Shown here piece by piece: positions 8,882 through 14,970 of a stretch of DNA of 19,190 nt. A model generated the notes under the pieces. It saw nothing but the letters and a program-made list of their open reading frames with translations, was not told the origin of the DNA and did not search any database. The translations under genes were made by a program, and so were the position numbers. Origin of the DNA: Frankiaceae bacterium (lineage in GTDB: Bacteria; Actinomycetota; Actinomycetes; JAVEEJ01); assembly GCA_030840515.1 (NCBI GenBank), contig JAVEEJ010000086.1:1-19190 (forward strand), read 5' to 3'. Numbering within the stretch: position 1 is the first letter of the stretch; every line of letters begins with the position of its first letter.

Positions 8882-8954
8882 AAGGCGCCAGTGTGACGGA
8901 TGCACGAACGGGGTCGCGAAGGGATTACGGTCCGACTAAACCGAGGGGACCGAC
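8882..8954. promoter_or_regulatory. Divergent intergenic region between ABC-F gene and methyltransferase
   Basis: This short gap must carry start signals for both directions. On the plus strand a TACGGT hexamer (8926-8931) fits the TANNNT -10 pattern, and GAGGGG (8943-8948) is a good Shine-Dalgarno 6 nt before the methyltransferase ATG. No convincing -35 was found. On the minus strand no clear ribosome-binding site precedes either ABC-F GTG, so a very short or absent leader is possible. Confidence 0.4.
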
Positions 8955-9800
8955 ATGGCAGGCATCACGGGCGTTGCAGAGTCCAACGAGGCGATGGCCG
9001 AGTCCTGGGACGGCGACACCGGCGCCTTCTGGGCGGAGCACGCTGACCACTTCGAGCGCTCCGGCGCGGCCTACGACGATGAGCTGCTGGCGGCGGCGGA
9101 CATCCGTCCCGACTCGCGGGTGCTCGACGTCGGGTGCGGCACCGGTGTGACGACACGCAAGGCAGCTCAGCGCGCGGCGCAGGGCCAGGCTCTGGGCGTC
9201 GACCTGTCGGCGCAGATGCTCGCGGTGGCACGCGCTCGAGCGGAGTCGGCCGGGCTGAGCAACGTCGAGTTCATGCAGACCGACGCCCAGGTGCACCAGT
9301 TCGACGGCAGCTTCGACCGCCTGATCAGTCGCACGGGAGTGATGTTCTTCGGCGAGCGCGACAAGGCATTCGCCAACCTCGCTTCGGCACTCGTTCCCGA
9401 CGCTCGGGTCGCCCTCCTGGTCTGGCGCAGCTTCGGTGAGAACGACTGGATGCGTCAGATCGTGGGTGCGCTGCTGCCGCAGGCACCCCTGACCGGTCCG
9501 CCGCCCGACGCGCCGAGCCCGTTCGCCCTCGCGGACCGCGGCACCACCACGACGCTCCTCGAGGGCGCGGGCTTCCGCGACGTGCAGTTCCAGGGCCTGG
9601 AACATCCGCTCGTGTTCGGCCGTGACGCGGACGAGGCGTACGCCTTCCTGCTCGGCCTTTCGGGCTGGATGATCGCGGACCTCGACGAGGATGCGCGACG
9701 TGCGGCTGAGGAGCGGCTCCGGGCCATGCTCGCCGCCCACGAGACGGCGCACGGTGTGCAGCTCGACTCCGCGGCTTGGCTGATCACCGCGCGCCGCTGA
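8955..9800 (+). CDS. Class I SAM-dependent methyltransferase
   Basis: The 281-residue cytosolic protein has a Rossmann-type methyltransferase fold. Motif I VLDVGCGTG is at 56-64, the acidic end of strand 2 is GVDLS at 81-85, and a motif-II-like TDAQ lies near 109-112, followed by FDRLISRTGVMFF at 120-132. The C-terminal third is a helical, substrate-side region that I cannot assign. The N-terminus (WDGDTGAFWAEHADHFERS) resembles small-molecule or ubiE-type methyltransferases more than rRNA methyltransferases, but the substrate is unknown. A GAGGGG Shine-Dalgarno precedes the ATG by 6 nt. It is one of only two plus-strand genes, divergent from the ABC-F gene and 23 nt upstream of the TfoX-domain gene, with which it is probably co-transcribed. 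Confidence 0.9.
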   Translation: MAGITGVAESNEAMAESWDGDTGAFWAEHADHFERSGAAYDDELLAAADIRPDSRVLDVGCGTGVTTRKAAQRAAQGQALGVDLSAQMLAVARARAESAGLSNVEFMQTDAQVHQFDGSFDRLISRTGVMFFGERDKAFANLASALVPDARVALLVWRSFGENDWMRQIVGALLPQAPLTGPPPDAPSPFALADRGTTTTLLEGAGFRDVQFQGLEHPLVFGRDADEAYAFLLGLSGWMIADLDEDARRAAEERLRAMLAAHETAHGVQLDSAAWLITARR

Positions 9801-9823
9801 GCGGCACACGAGAGGATGGCGCC

Positions 9824-10150
9824 ATGGCGTACGACGAGGCCTTGGCGGAGCGGCTCCGCGACGAGCTGGGCGACGAGGTCACCGAGAAGAAGATGTTCGG
9901 TGGCGTGGGCTTCCTCGTCGCCGGCAACATGGCCGTCGGCGTGAGCAGTGGCGGCGAGCTGATCGTGCGGGCCGACCCGGCTGACTACGAAGGCTTCACC
10001 CAGGAGCCCGGTGCCCGTCCCTTCGAGATCGGCGGCCGCGGCATGAAGGGCTGGCTGCTCATCGATCCCACCACGCTCGCGGACCACGCCGACCTGGTGC
10101 GGTGGATCGACCGAGGCACGTCGTACGCGGGCTCACTCCCTCCCAAGTAG
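9824..10150 (+). CDS. TfoX N-terminal-domain protein
   Basis: This small protein has 108 residues and consists only of the TfoX N-terminal domain. Visible hallmarks are VTEKKMFGGVGFLVAGNMAVGV (about 19-40, KKMFGG core), ELIVRADP near 45-52, ARPFEIGGRGMKGW (64-77) and a final helix DLVRWIDRGTSYA. TfoX/Sxy regulates competence in gammaproteobacteria, but isolated domains of this type are widespread in actinobacteria and their function is not established. The ATG at 9824 is preceded by GAGAGGA. An upstream in-frame start at 9776 would overlap the methyltransferase and add residues foreign to the family. It lies 23 nt after the methyltransferase and ends facing truA. Confidence 0.88.
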   Translation: MAYDEALAERLRDELGDEVTEKKMFGGVGFLVAGNMAVGVSSGGELIVRADPADYEGFTQEPGARPFEIGGRGMKGWLLIDPTTLADHADLVRWIDRGTSYAGSLPPK

Positions 10151-10161
10151 CCGGTTGGCGC

Positions 10162-10212
10162 CGACAGTGAGCCTTTCCCCTGCTTACCGACCGACCACGA
10201 CGCTCACTGTTG
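10162..10212. terminator. Inverted repeat between convergent TfoX-domain gene and truA
   Basis: ACAGTGAGC (10164-10172) and GCTCACTGT (10202-10210) are perfect 9 bp inverted arms. A G-T and a C-G pair outside them extend the stem to 11 in RNA. The loop is long (29 nt) and no U-tract follows on either strand. The position between two converging stops (10150 and 10228) suggests a bidirectional terminator, but the long loop makes this uncertain. Confidence 0.45.
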
Positions 10213-10227
10213 CCTTCTCCCGCCGCT

Positions 10228-11082
10228 TCAGGCCTCGTCTCGGCGCCGGCGGGTGAGCTCCGCGCGCGCTGACAGCTCCGCGTCGAGGGGGTAGACGACC
10301 TCTTCCAGAGTGAGGCCGTGGGCCGGCGCGACGGGGGCCTCGGCAACGCGTACGCCGCCCCGCAGCAGCTCCGCCGGCCATGGCACAGGGCGCCGACCAT
10401 CACCGACCGGCAGCAACGCGCCGACCAGGCTGCGGACCATCGAATGGCAGAAGGCGTCGGCCTGGACGGTGGCGGTGAGCAGGTCACCGTCGCGCACCCA
10501 GTCGAGCCGCTGGAGCTCGCGGATCGTGGTCGCCCCCTCGCGCCTCCGGCAGAACGCGGCGAAGTCGTGCTCGCCGAGGAGCTGCTGCGAGGCCTCCGCC
10601 ATGAGGTCCTCGTCCAGTGGCCGCGACCAGTGCAGGACGTGCCCACGGATCAGCGGATCCGCCGGGCCATCGGTGACCCGGTAGGCGTAACGCCTGCAGA
10701 GGGCGGAGAAGCGCGCCTCGAACCCCGGCGGCGCCACAGATACCCGCCGCACCACGACGTCCGGGTCGAGGAACCGGCCAAGCCGTCGTCCGAGCTCATC
10801 GGCGTCGACGCCGTTCGGAAGATCGATGTGGGCCACCTGGCCGCGTGCGTGCACTCCGGTGTCCGTGCGACCGGCCACCGTCAGGACCGCCGGCTCGGCG
10901 AGCCGCAGCACGGTGGCGATGGCCTCCTCGAGCACGCCCTGGACCGTGCGCAGCCCGGGCTGCCGCGCCCACCCCGAGAACGCGGTGCCGTCATAGGCCA
11001 GATCCAGCCGCAGACGAACGAGCCCGCCCTCCCCGGAGGGAGCGGCGGGCTCGTCGATGTCGTACGGGTCGGCCAGGATCAG
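10228..11082 (-). CDS. truA: tRNA pseudouridine(38-40) synthase, probable CTG start
   Basis: TruA isomerises uridines 38-40 in the tRNA anticodon stem-loop. The catalytic loop GRTDTGVHARGQV is present with Asp74 (CTG-start numbering), and so are the conserved N-terminal LRLDLAYDGTAFSGW block (24-38), ARFSALCRRYAYRV, DEDLMAEA and HSMVRSLVG. The first in-frame ATG, GTG or TTG is the GTG at 10935, which would delete 49 residues including YDGTxFxGW. Upstream of it the frame is open back to a TGA inside rplQ. The CTG at 11082 overlaps the rplQ stop as CTGA and has GAGGG nine bases upstream, giving 284 residues, a normal length. I therefore place the start there; the start codon is inference, the gene identity is not. 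Confidence 0.88.
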   Translation of the reverse strand: MILADPYDIDEPAAPSGEGGLVRLRLDLAYDGTAFSGWARQPGLRTVQGVLEEAIATVLRLAEPAVLTVAGRTDTGVHARGQVAHIDLPNGVDADELGRRLGRFLDPDVVVRRVSVAPPGFEARFSALCRRYAYRVTDGPADPLIRGHVLHWSRPLDEDLMAEASQQLLGEHDFAAFCRRREGATTIRELQRLDWVRDGDLLTATVQADAFCHSMVRSLVGALLPVGDGRRPVPWPAELLRGGVRVAEAPVAPAHGLTLEEVVYPLDAELSARAELTRRRRDEA

Positions 11083-11834
11083 GCCTTGTCGCCCTCGGCC
11101 CCGGCGTCACCCTCTGCCGGAGCCTCGTCAGCGGCCGCGGTCGTCTGGTCCGACGTGACGTCCTCGGCCGGCTGATCGCCCGCCTCCTCGGCAACGTCGG
11201 TGCTGGCCTCAGTCGGCTCCGCCTCGGTGCTTGCCTCAGTCGGCTCCGCCTCGACAGCCACGGCCTCGTCGACCGCGACCTCGCCCTCGGTCACGACAGC
11301 ATCCGGCGTCTCCACCGCTGCATCAGCCTCGGCCTGCTCGGAGACCGCCGCCGCGGTCGGGGACTCCGACGCGAGCTCAGCCGCCGCCTCAGCGACTGCC
11401 GGCGTCGCCTTCTTGCGCGTCGCCGTACGCGTGCCCCGAGCCTTCTCCGCCTCGCCGACCGCCTGCTGCGCCACCGTCATCGCCTCAACGAGCTCGATGA
11501 CGGCCATCGGGGCGTTGTCGCCCTTGCGCGGCCCGAGCTTGGTGATGCGCGTGTAGCCGCCCGGGCGGTTGGCGAAGCGCGGACCGATCTCCGCGAACAG
11601 GACGTGTACGACGCCCTTGTCGCGGACGACAGTCGCAGCCCGCCGCCGCGCGTGGATGTCCCCACGCTTGGCGAACGTGATGAGCCGCTCGGCAAGCGGC
11701 CGCAGCCGCTTCGCCTTCGCCTCGGTCGTGGTGATCTTGCCGTGCTCGAACAGCGCCGTGGCGAGGTTCGCCAGCATGAGCCGCTCGTGGGCTGGGCCGC
11801 CGCCGAGACGCGGGCCCTTCGTTGGCGTGGGCAT
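11079..11834 (-). CDS. rplQ: 50S ribosomal protein L17 (bL17) with long acidic C-terminal tail
   Basis: The L17 core spans residues 1 to about 118: MPTPTKGPRLGGGPAHERLMLANLATALFEHGKITTTEAKAKRLRPLAERLIT, then the GPRKGDNAPMAVIELV end. After a short basic linker (about 131-145, with TRKKATP) comes a roughly 105-residue Ala/Glu/Thr-rich acidic tail, making 251 residues against 127 in E. coli. The tail contains EAEPTEAST twice in tandem (195-203, 204-212), encoded by a 27 bp DNA repeat. Such extensions occur in actinobacterial L17 proteins, but this one is long. The ATG at 11834 has AAGGA seven bases upstream. The gene lies 51 nt after rpoA, and its stop overlaps the proposed truA CTG. Confidence 0.97.
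   Translation of the reverse strand: MPTPTKGPRLGGGPAHERLMLANLATALFEHGKITTTEAKAKRLRPLAERLITFAKRGDIHARRRAATVVRDKGVVHVLFAEIGPRFANRPGGYTRITKLGPRKGDNAPMAVIELVEAMTVAQQAVGEAEKARGTRTATRKKATPAVAEAAAELASESPTAAAVSEQAEADAAVETPDAVVTEGEVAVDEAVAVEAEPTEASTEAEPTEASTDVAEEAGDQPAEDVTSDQTTAAADEAPAEGDAGAEGDKA
11197..11250 (-). repeat. 27 bp tandem duplication inside rplQ
   Basis: Two adjacent 27 bp units (11197-11223 and 11224-11250) differ at a single position (11205 versus 11232). The length is a multiple of three, so the duplication keeps the frame and doubles the peptide EAEPTEAST in the acidic tail of L17. Confidence 0.9.
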
Positions 11835-11871
11835 TGTTCGGTCCTTCTGGTGTCGGTTAGGGAACGGCTGC

Positions 11872-11887
11872 AGTCCTCGGGAGGACT
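11872..11887 (-). other. Hairpin overlapping the rpoA stop codon
   Basis: AGTCCTC and GAGGACT form a perfect inverted repeat separated by two bases; as RNA the realistic form is a 6 bp stem with a CCCG loop. It includes part of the rpoA TAG. No U-tract follows, so it is more likely a stability or processing element than a terminator. Confidence 0.4.
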
Positions 11888-12899
11888 AGAGCCGCTCGTC
11901 CTCGGCGTAGCCCTGGTCGTCGTCCTCGTAGGAGTCGACGATGAGGCTCGGGTCGAACCCAGGAGGCGAGTCCTTCAGACCCAGACCCATCTGGTGGAGC
12001 TTGACCTTGACCTCGTCGATCGACTTCGAGCCGAAGTTGCGGATGTCGAGCAGGTCCGCCTCGCTGCGGGAGACGAGCTCGCCCACGGAGTGGATTCCCT
12101 CGCGCTTGAGGCAGTTGTAGGAGCGCACCGTGAGGTCGAGCTGCTCGATCGGCAGCGCGAGATCAGCGGCGAGCGCCATGTCCGTCGGCGACGGGCCGAT
12201 GTCGATGCCCTCGGCCTCGACGTTGAGCTCGCGTGCCAGACCGAAGAGCTCGGTCAGGGTCTTGCCGGCGCTGGCGACGGCGTCACGGGGGGCCATGGAG
12301 GTCTTGGTCTCCACGTCCACGATCAGCTTGTCGAAGTCGGTGCGCTGCTCGACACGCGTGGCCTCGACCTTGTAGGTCACCTTGAGGACCGGCGAGTAGA
12401 TCGAGTCGATCGGGATGCGGCCGATCTCCTGGCCGGCCTGCTTGTTCTGCACGGCGGAGACGTAGCCGCGGCCGCGCTCGACGGTGAACTCGATGTCGAG
12501 CTTGCCCTTGCCGTTGAGCGTGGCGATGTGCAGGTCGGGGTTGTGCACCTCGACGCCTGCCGGGGGCGCGATGTCAGCAGCGGTGACGGCACCGGGGCCC
12601 TGCTTGCGCAGGTACATGGTCACCGGCTCGTCGTGCTCGCTGGAGACGACCAGACCCTTGATGTTGAGGATCAGGTCGGTGACGTCCTCCTTGACGCCGG
12701 GCACGGTGGTGAACTCGTGCAGGACGCCGTCGATCCGGATGCTGGTGACAGCCGCACCGGGGATCGAGGAGAGCAGCGTGCGACGGAGCGAGTTACCGAG
12801 CGTGTAGCCGAAGCCAGGCTCGAGGGGCTCGATGACGAAACGGGAGCGGAATTCGCTGACCGGCTCTTCTGCGAGCTGAGGGCGCTGTGCGATGAGCAA
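11886..12899 (-). CDS. rpoA: DNA-directed RNA polymerase subunit alpha
   Basis: The alpha subunit (337 residues) dimerises to nucleate RNA polymerase assembly and contacts promoter UP elements and activators. The N-terminal domain (1 to about 230) shows the near-invariant FVIEPLEPGFGYTLGNSLRR and SSIPGAAVTSIRIDGVLHEF. The C-terminal domain (about 245-310) contains LTVRSYNCLKREGIHSVGEL and DIRNFGSKSIDEV; Arg259 and Asn262 match the DNA-binding Arg265 and Asn268 of E. coli. An acidic tail ends the protein. The start is a TTG at 12899, giving the actinobacterial N-terminus MLIAQRP, with AGGAAGG seven bases upstream. It sits between rpsD and rplQ as in other bacteria. Confidence 0.98.
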   Translation of the reverse strand: MLIAQRPQLAEEPVSEFRSRFVIEPLEPGFGYTLGNSLRRTLLSSIPGAAVTSIRIDGVLHEFTTVPGVKEDVTDLILNIKGLVVSSEHDEPVTMYLRKQGPGAVTAADIAPPAGVEVHNPDLHIATLNGKGKLDIEFTVERGRGYVSAVQNKQAGQEIGRIPIDSIYSPVLKVTYKVEATRVEQRTDFDKLIVDVETKTSMAPRDAVASAGKTLTELFGLARELNVEAEGIDIGPSPTDMALAADLALPIEQLDLTVRSYNCLKREGIHSVGELVSRSEADLLDIRNFGSKSIDEVKVKLHQMGLGLKDSPPGFDPSLIVDSYEDDDQGYAEDERL

Positions 12900-12906
12900 G
12901 GTGGTG

Positions 12907-12913
12907 CCTTCCT
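12907..12913 (-). promoter_or_regulatory. Shine-Dalgarno supporting the TTG start of rpoA
   Basis: AGGAAGG on the minus strand lies 7 nt before the TTG at 12899. No ATG or GTG at this place would give the conserved MLIAQRP start, so this site supports use of a TTG codon. Confidence 0.75.
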
Positions 12914-12954
12914 GTCGTGGGCGACCGCTATTTGACGCCCGCTAGGTGGTGCGC

Positions 12955-13581
12955 TTACTTCGAGTAGAGCTCGACGATGAGCTGCTCCTGGACCGGCGTG
13001 TCGATGATCTGCCGGGCCGGGAGGGAGTGCACGAGGACGCGCATCTTCCCGGGGATGACCTCGAGCCATGCAGGCACGGTCTTCTCGCCGACCTCGGCAC
13101 GGGCGATGATGAACGGCGTCATCTCCAGCGACTTGCCGCGGACCTCGACGATGTCGCTGCCGCTGACGCGGTAGGACGGGATGTCGACCTTGTGGCCGTT
13201 GACCGTGATGTGGCCGTGGCGGACGAACTGGCGCGCCATGTCACGCGACTTCGCGAAGCCGGCGCGGTAGACGACGTTGTCGAGGCGGCTCTCGAGGATC
13301 TGCAGGAGGACCTCACCGGTCTTGCCCTGCTTGCGGGACGCCTCCTCGTAGTAGCCGCGGAACTGCTTCTCGAGCACGCCGTACATCCGACGGGCCTTCT
13401 GCTTCTCGCGCAGCTGCAGGAGGTACTCGCTGTCCTTGGTGCGACCGCGGCCGTGCTCACCCGGGGGGTAGGGACGGATCTCGATCGGGCACTTGGGGGA
13501 CTCGCACTTGGAGCCCTTGAGGAACAGCTTCATCTTCTCGCGACGGCAGCGCTTGCAGTCTGCCCCGGTGTACCTAGCCAT
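12955..13581 (-). CDS. rpsD: 30S ribosomal protein S4 (uS4), zinc-binding form
   Basis: S4 is a primary 16S rRNA binding and assembly protein and helps form the mRNA entry site. The 208-residue protein starts MARYTGADCKRCRR and carries four cysteines (Cys9, Cys12, Cys26, Cys31), the zinc-binding C+ arrangement. The S4 RNA-binding domain follows, with ESRLDNVVYRAGFAKSRDMARQFVRHGHITVNG around 97-129, and the C-terminus EQLIVELYSK is canonical. In E. coli, S4 represses translation of this operon through the rpsM leader. The gene lies 20 nt after rpsK and 55 nt before rpoA. Confidence 0.98.
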   Translation of the reverse strand: MARYTGADCKRCRREKMKLFLKGSKCESPKCPIEIRPYPPGEHGRGRTKDSEYLLQLREKQKARRMYGVLEKQFRGYYEEASRKQGKTGEVLLQILESRLDNVVYRAGFAKSRDMARQFVRHGHITVNGHKVDIPSYRVSGSDIVEVRGKSLEMTPFIIARAEVGEKTVPAWLEVIPGKMRVLVHSLPARQIIDTPVQEQLIVELYSK

Positions 13582-13601
13582 GGTTCGTTATCTCCTACGG
13601 G

Positions 13602-14006
13602 TCAGACGCGGCGGCGCTTGGGCGGGCGGCAGCCGTTGTGCGGCTGTGGGGTGACGTCCGAGATCGAGCCGACCTCCAGGCCGGTGGCCTGAAGGCTGCG
13701 GATCGCGGTCTCGCGGCCCGAGCCCGGGCCCTTCACGAACACGTCGACCTTCTTCATGCCGTGCTCCTGCGCCTTGCGGGCGGCGGCCTCAGCAGCCATC
13801 TGCGCAGCGAAGGGCGTGCTCTTGCGGGAGCCCTTGAAGCCGACGTGGCCGGCTGAGGCCCAGCTGATGACGTTCCCCATCGGGTCGGTGATGGAGACGA
13901 TCGTGTTGTTGAACGTGCTCTTGATGTGAGCGTGGCCGTGGGCCACGTTCTTCTTCTCCTTGCGGCGGACCTTCTTGGCGCCGGCCGCGCGGGGCTTCGG
14001 GGGCAT
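13602..14006 (-). CDS. rpsK: 30S ribosomal protein S11 (uS11)
   Basis: S11 lies on the 30S platform, near the mRNA exit and E site. The 134-residue protein has the basic N-terminal arm MPPKPRAAGAKKVRRKEKKNVAHG, the conserved HIKSTFNNTIVSITDPMGNVISWASAG block, GFKGSRKSTPFAAQMAA, VDVFVKGPGSGRETAIR, and the classic C-terminus TPQPHNGCRPPKRRRV. The ATG at 14006 is preceded by AGGAG at 11 nt. It is 58 nt after rpsM and 20 nt before rpsD, in the standard rpsM-rpsK-rpsD order. Confidence 0.98.
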   Translation of the reverse strand: MPPKPRAAGAKKVRRKEKKNVAHGHAHIKSTFNNTIVSITDPMGNVISWASAGHVGFKGSRKSTPFAAQMAAEAAARKAQEHGMKKVDVFVKGPGSGRETAIRSLQATGLEVGSISDVTPQPHNGCRPPKRRRV

Positions 14007-14064
14007 CTGCTACATCGCTCCTGTGATCAGGGTCTGGTGAGTTGGCTGCGGGGTTGCGCCGCGA

Positions 14065-14445
14065 CTACTTCTTGCCCGGCTTCTTCTTGCCGGCGATGGC
14101 GCGACGCGGACCCTTCCGGGTGCGCGCGTTGGTGTGCGTGCGCTGGCCCCGGACAGGCAGCCCTCGGCGATGCCGAATGCCCTGGTAGGAGCCGATCTCG
14201 ACCTTGCGGCGGATGTCCGCCTGCACCTCGCGGCGCAGGTCGCCCTCGGTCTTGTAGTTGGCCTCGATGAAGTCGCGGAGCTTGACCAGCTCCTCGTCAC
14301 CGAGGTCCTTGACGCGCAGGTCGGGGTTGACCCCGGTGCCCGCGAGGATGGCCCGGGAGCGGGTGCGCCCGATGCCGAAGATGTAGGTGAGGCCGATCTC
14401 CACGCGCTTCTCGCGTGGGAGGTCGACGCCGACAAGACGTGCCAT
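14065..14445 (-). CDS. rpsM: 30S ribosomal protein S13 (uS13)
   Basis: S13 forms part of the 30S head, bridges to the 50S subunit and touches P-site tRNA through its tail. The 126-residue protein shows MARLVGVDLPREKRVEIGLTYIFGIG, the helix-hairpin-helix VNPDLRVKDLGDEEL, the RRKVEIGSYQGIRHRRGLPVRGQRTHTNARTRKGPRR block, and a lysine-rich end KKKPGKK. The ATG at 14445 has AAGGAG 11 nt upstream. It is separated from rpmJ by an unusually structured 133 nt spacer, described separately. Confidence 0.98.
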   Translation of the reverse strand: MARLVGVDLPREKRVEIGLTYIFGIGRTRSRAILAGTGVNPDLRVKDLGDEELVKLRDFIEANYKTEGDLRREVQADIRRKVEIGSYQGIRHRRGLPVRGQRTHTNARTRKGPRRAIAGKKKPGKK

Positions 14446-14578
14446 GGGCGGTCGTGCTCCTTCGTTTCGCGGAGGTCTGGCGCGGACCCGCCCCCACCTG
14501 CCCAGGTGGGGCCCCGGCCTCCGACCGGGGGACGCTGCCGAGCTCCGGCAGCGGGGACGCGCTCTATCTGTCTTCTGC
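14446..14578 (-). promoter_or_regulatory. rpmJ-rpsM spacer / rpsM leader with three tandem hairpins
   Basis: In mRNA order the spacer contains hairpin 1 (14553-14533, stem GCTGCCG/CGGCAGC plus one further C-G pair, 5 nt loop), hairpin 2 (14530-14512, stem CCCCGG/CCGGGG, 7 nt loop) and hairpin 3 (14511-14492, stem CCCCACCT/AGGTGGGG, 4 nt loop). They are almost contiguous. No U-tract follows hairpin 3. The rpsM Shine-Dalgarno AAGGAG (14457-14462) lies about 30 nt further on. In E. coli the leader just upstream of rpsM is the S4 translational operator; a comparable role here is inference. Confidence 0.55.
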
Positions 14579-14692
14579 TCAGCCCTGGCGCTGCTTGTGG
14601 CGCAGGTTCTCGCAGATGACCATGACCCGGCCGTGGCGGCGGATCACCTTGCACTTGTCGCAGATCTTCTTGACGCTCGGCTTGACCTTCAC
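14579..14692 (-). CDS. rpmJ: 50S ribosomal protein L36 (bL36), zinc-binding form
   Basis: This is a 37-residue protein starting at GTG 14692 (MKVKPSVKKICDKCKVIRRH) and ending RHKQRQG. Cys11, Cys14, Cys27 and His32 form the zinc ribbon of the C+ type L36. A strong AGGAGAAGG Shine-Dalgarno precedes the GTG. L36 is the smallest large-subunit protein and binds 23S rRNA. It lies 56 nt after infA and 133 nt before rpsM, the usual infA-rpmJ-rpsM order. Confidence 0.97.
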   Translation of the reverse strand: MKVKPSVKKICDKCKVIRRHGRVMVICENLRHKQRQG

Positions 14693-14748
14693 GGCTGCCT
14701 TCTCCTAGTTCTGGCTCAGACCACGCAGCCGTGGCCACGCTCGTGCGC

Positions 14749-14970
14749 TTACTTGTAGCGGTAGACGATCCGGCCGCGGGTCAGGTCGTAGGGCGAGAGC
14801 TCCACGACCACGCGGTCCTCGGGGAGGATGCGGATGTAGTGCTGCCGCATCTTGCCGCTGATGTGCGCGAGCACCTTGTGACCGTTCTCCAGCTCCACGC
14901 GGAACATGGCATTCGGTAGGGGCTCGACAACGCGACCCTCGATCTCGATGGCCCCGTCTTTCTTCGGCAT
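14749..14970 (-). CDS. infA: Translation initiation factor IF-1
   Basis: IF-1 binds the 30S A site and assists IF-2 and IF-3 during initiation. The 73-residue protein is a single OB-fold domain, MPKKDGAIEIEGRVVEPLPN, then MFRVELENGHKVLAHISGKMRQHYIRILPEDRVVVELSPYDLTRGRI, ending VYRYK; sequence and length match actinobacterial IF-1. The ATG at 14970 is chosen by homology, although the GGAGG before it is only 2 nt away. A GTG at 14979 would add three residues but has no ribosome-binding site. It is the first gene after a predicted promoter at 15111-15139 and a leader of about 130 nt. Confidence 0.97.
   Translation of the reverse strand: MPKKDGAIEIEGRVVEPLPNAMFRVELENGHKVLAHISGKMRQHYIRILPEDRVVVELSPYDLTRGRIVYRYK

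Noticed and set aside
9776..9823. Upstream start for the TfoX-domain gene
   Set aside because: The extra residues overlap the methyltransferase end, are unlike the family N-terminus, and the ATG at 9824 has its own Shine-Dalgarno.
10228..10935. GTG at 10935 as the truA start
   Set aside because: It would remove the conserved YDGTxFxGW segment that is present in frame just upstream, leaving an incomplete enzyme.
11197..11250. CRISPR-like repeat
   Set aside because: There are only two adjacent units with no spacers, inside the rplQ coding frame; this is a simple tandem duplication.
10845..12935. Long plus-strand open frame of 696 codons
   Set aside because: It is antisense to truA, rplQ and rpoA. 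The minus-strand products are unmistakable and the plus-strand product is low complexity, so it is a GC-bias artefact.
14492..14553. Rho-independent terminator between rpmJ and rpsM
   Set aside because: No U-tract follows any of the three hairpins, and the downstream essential ribosomal genes have no visible promoter in the remaining spacer, so full termination here is unlikely.
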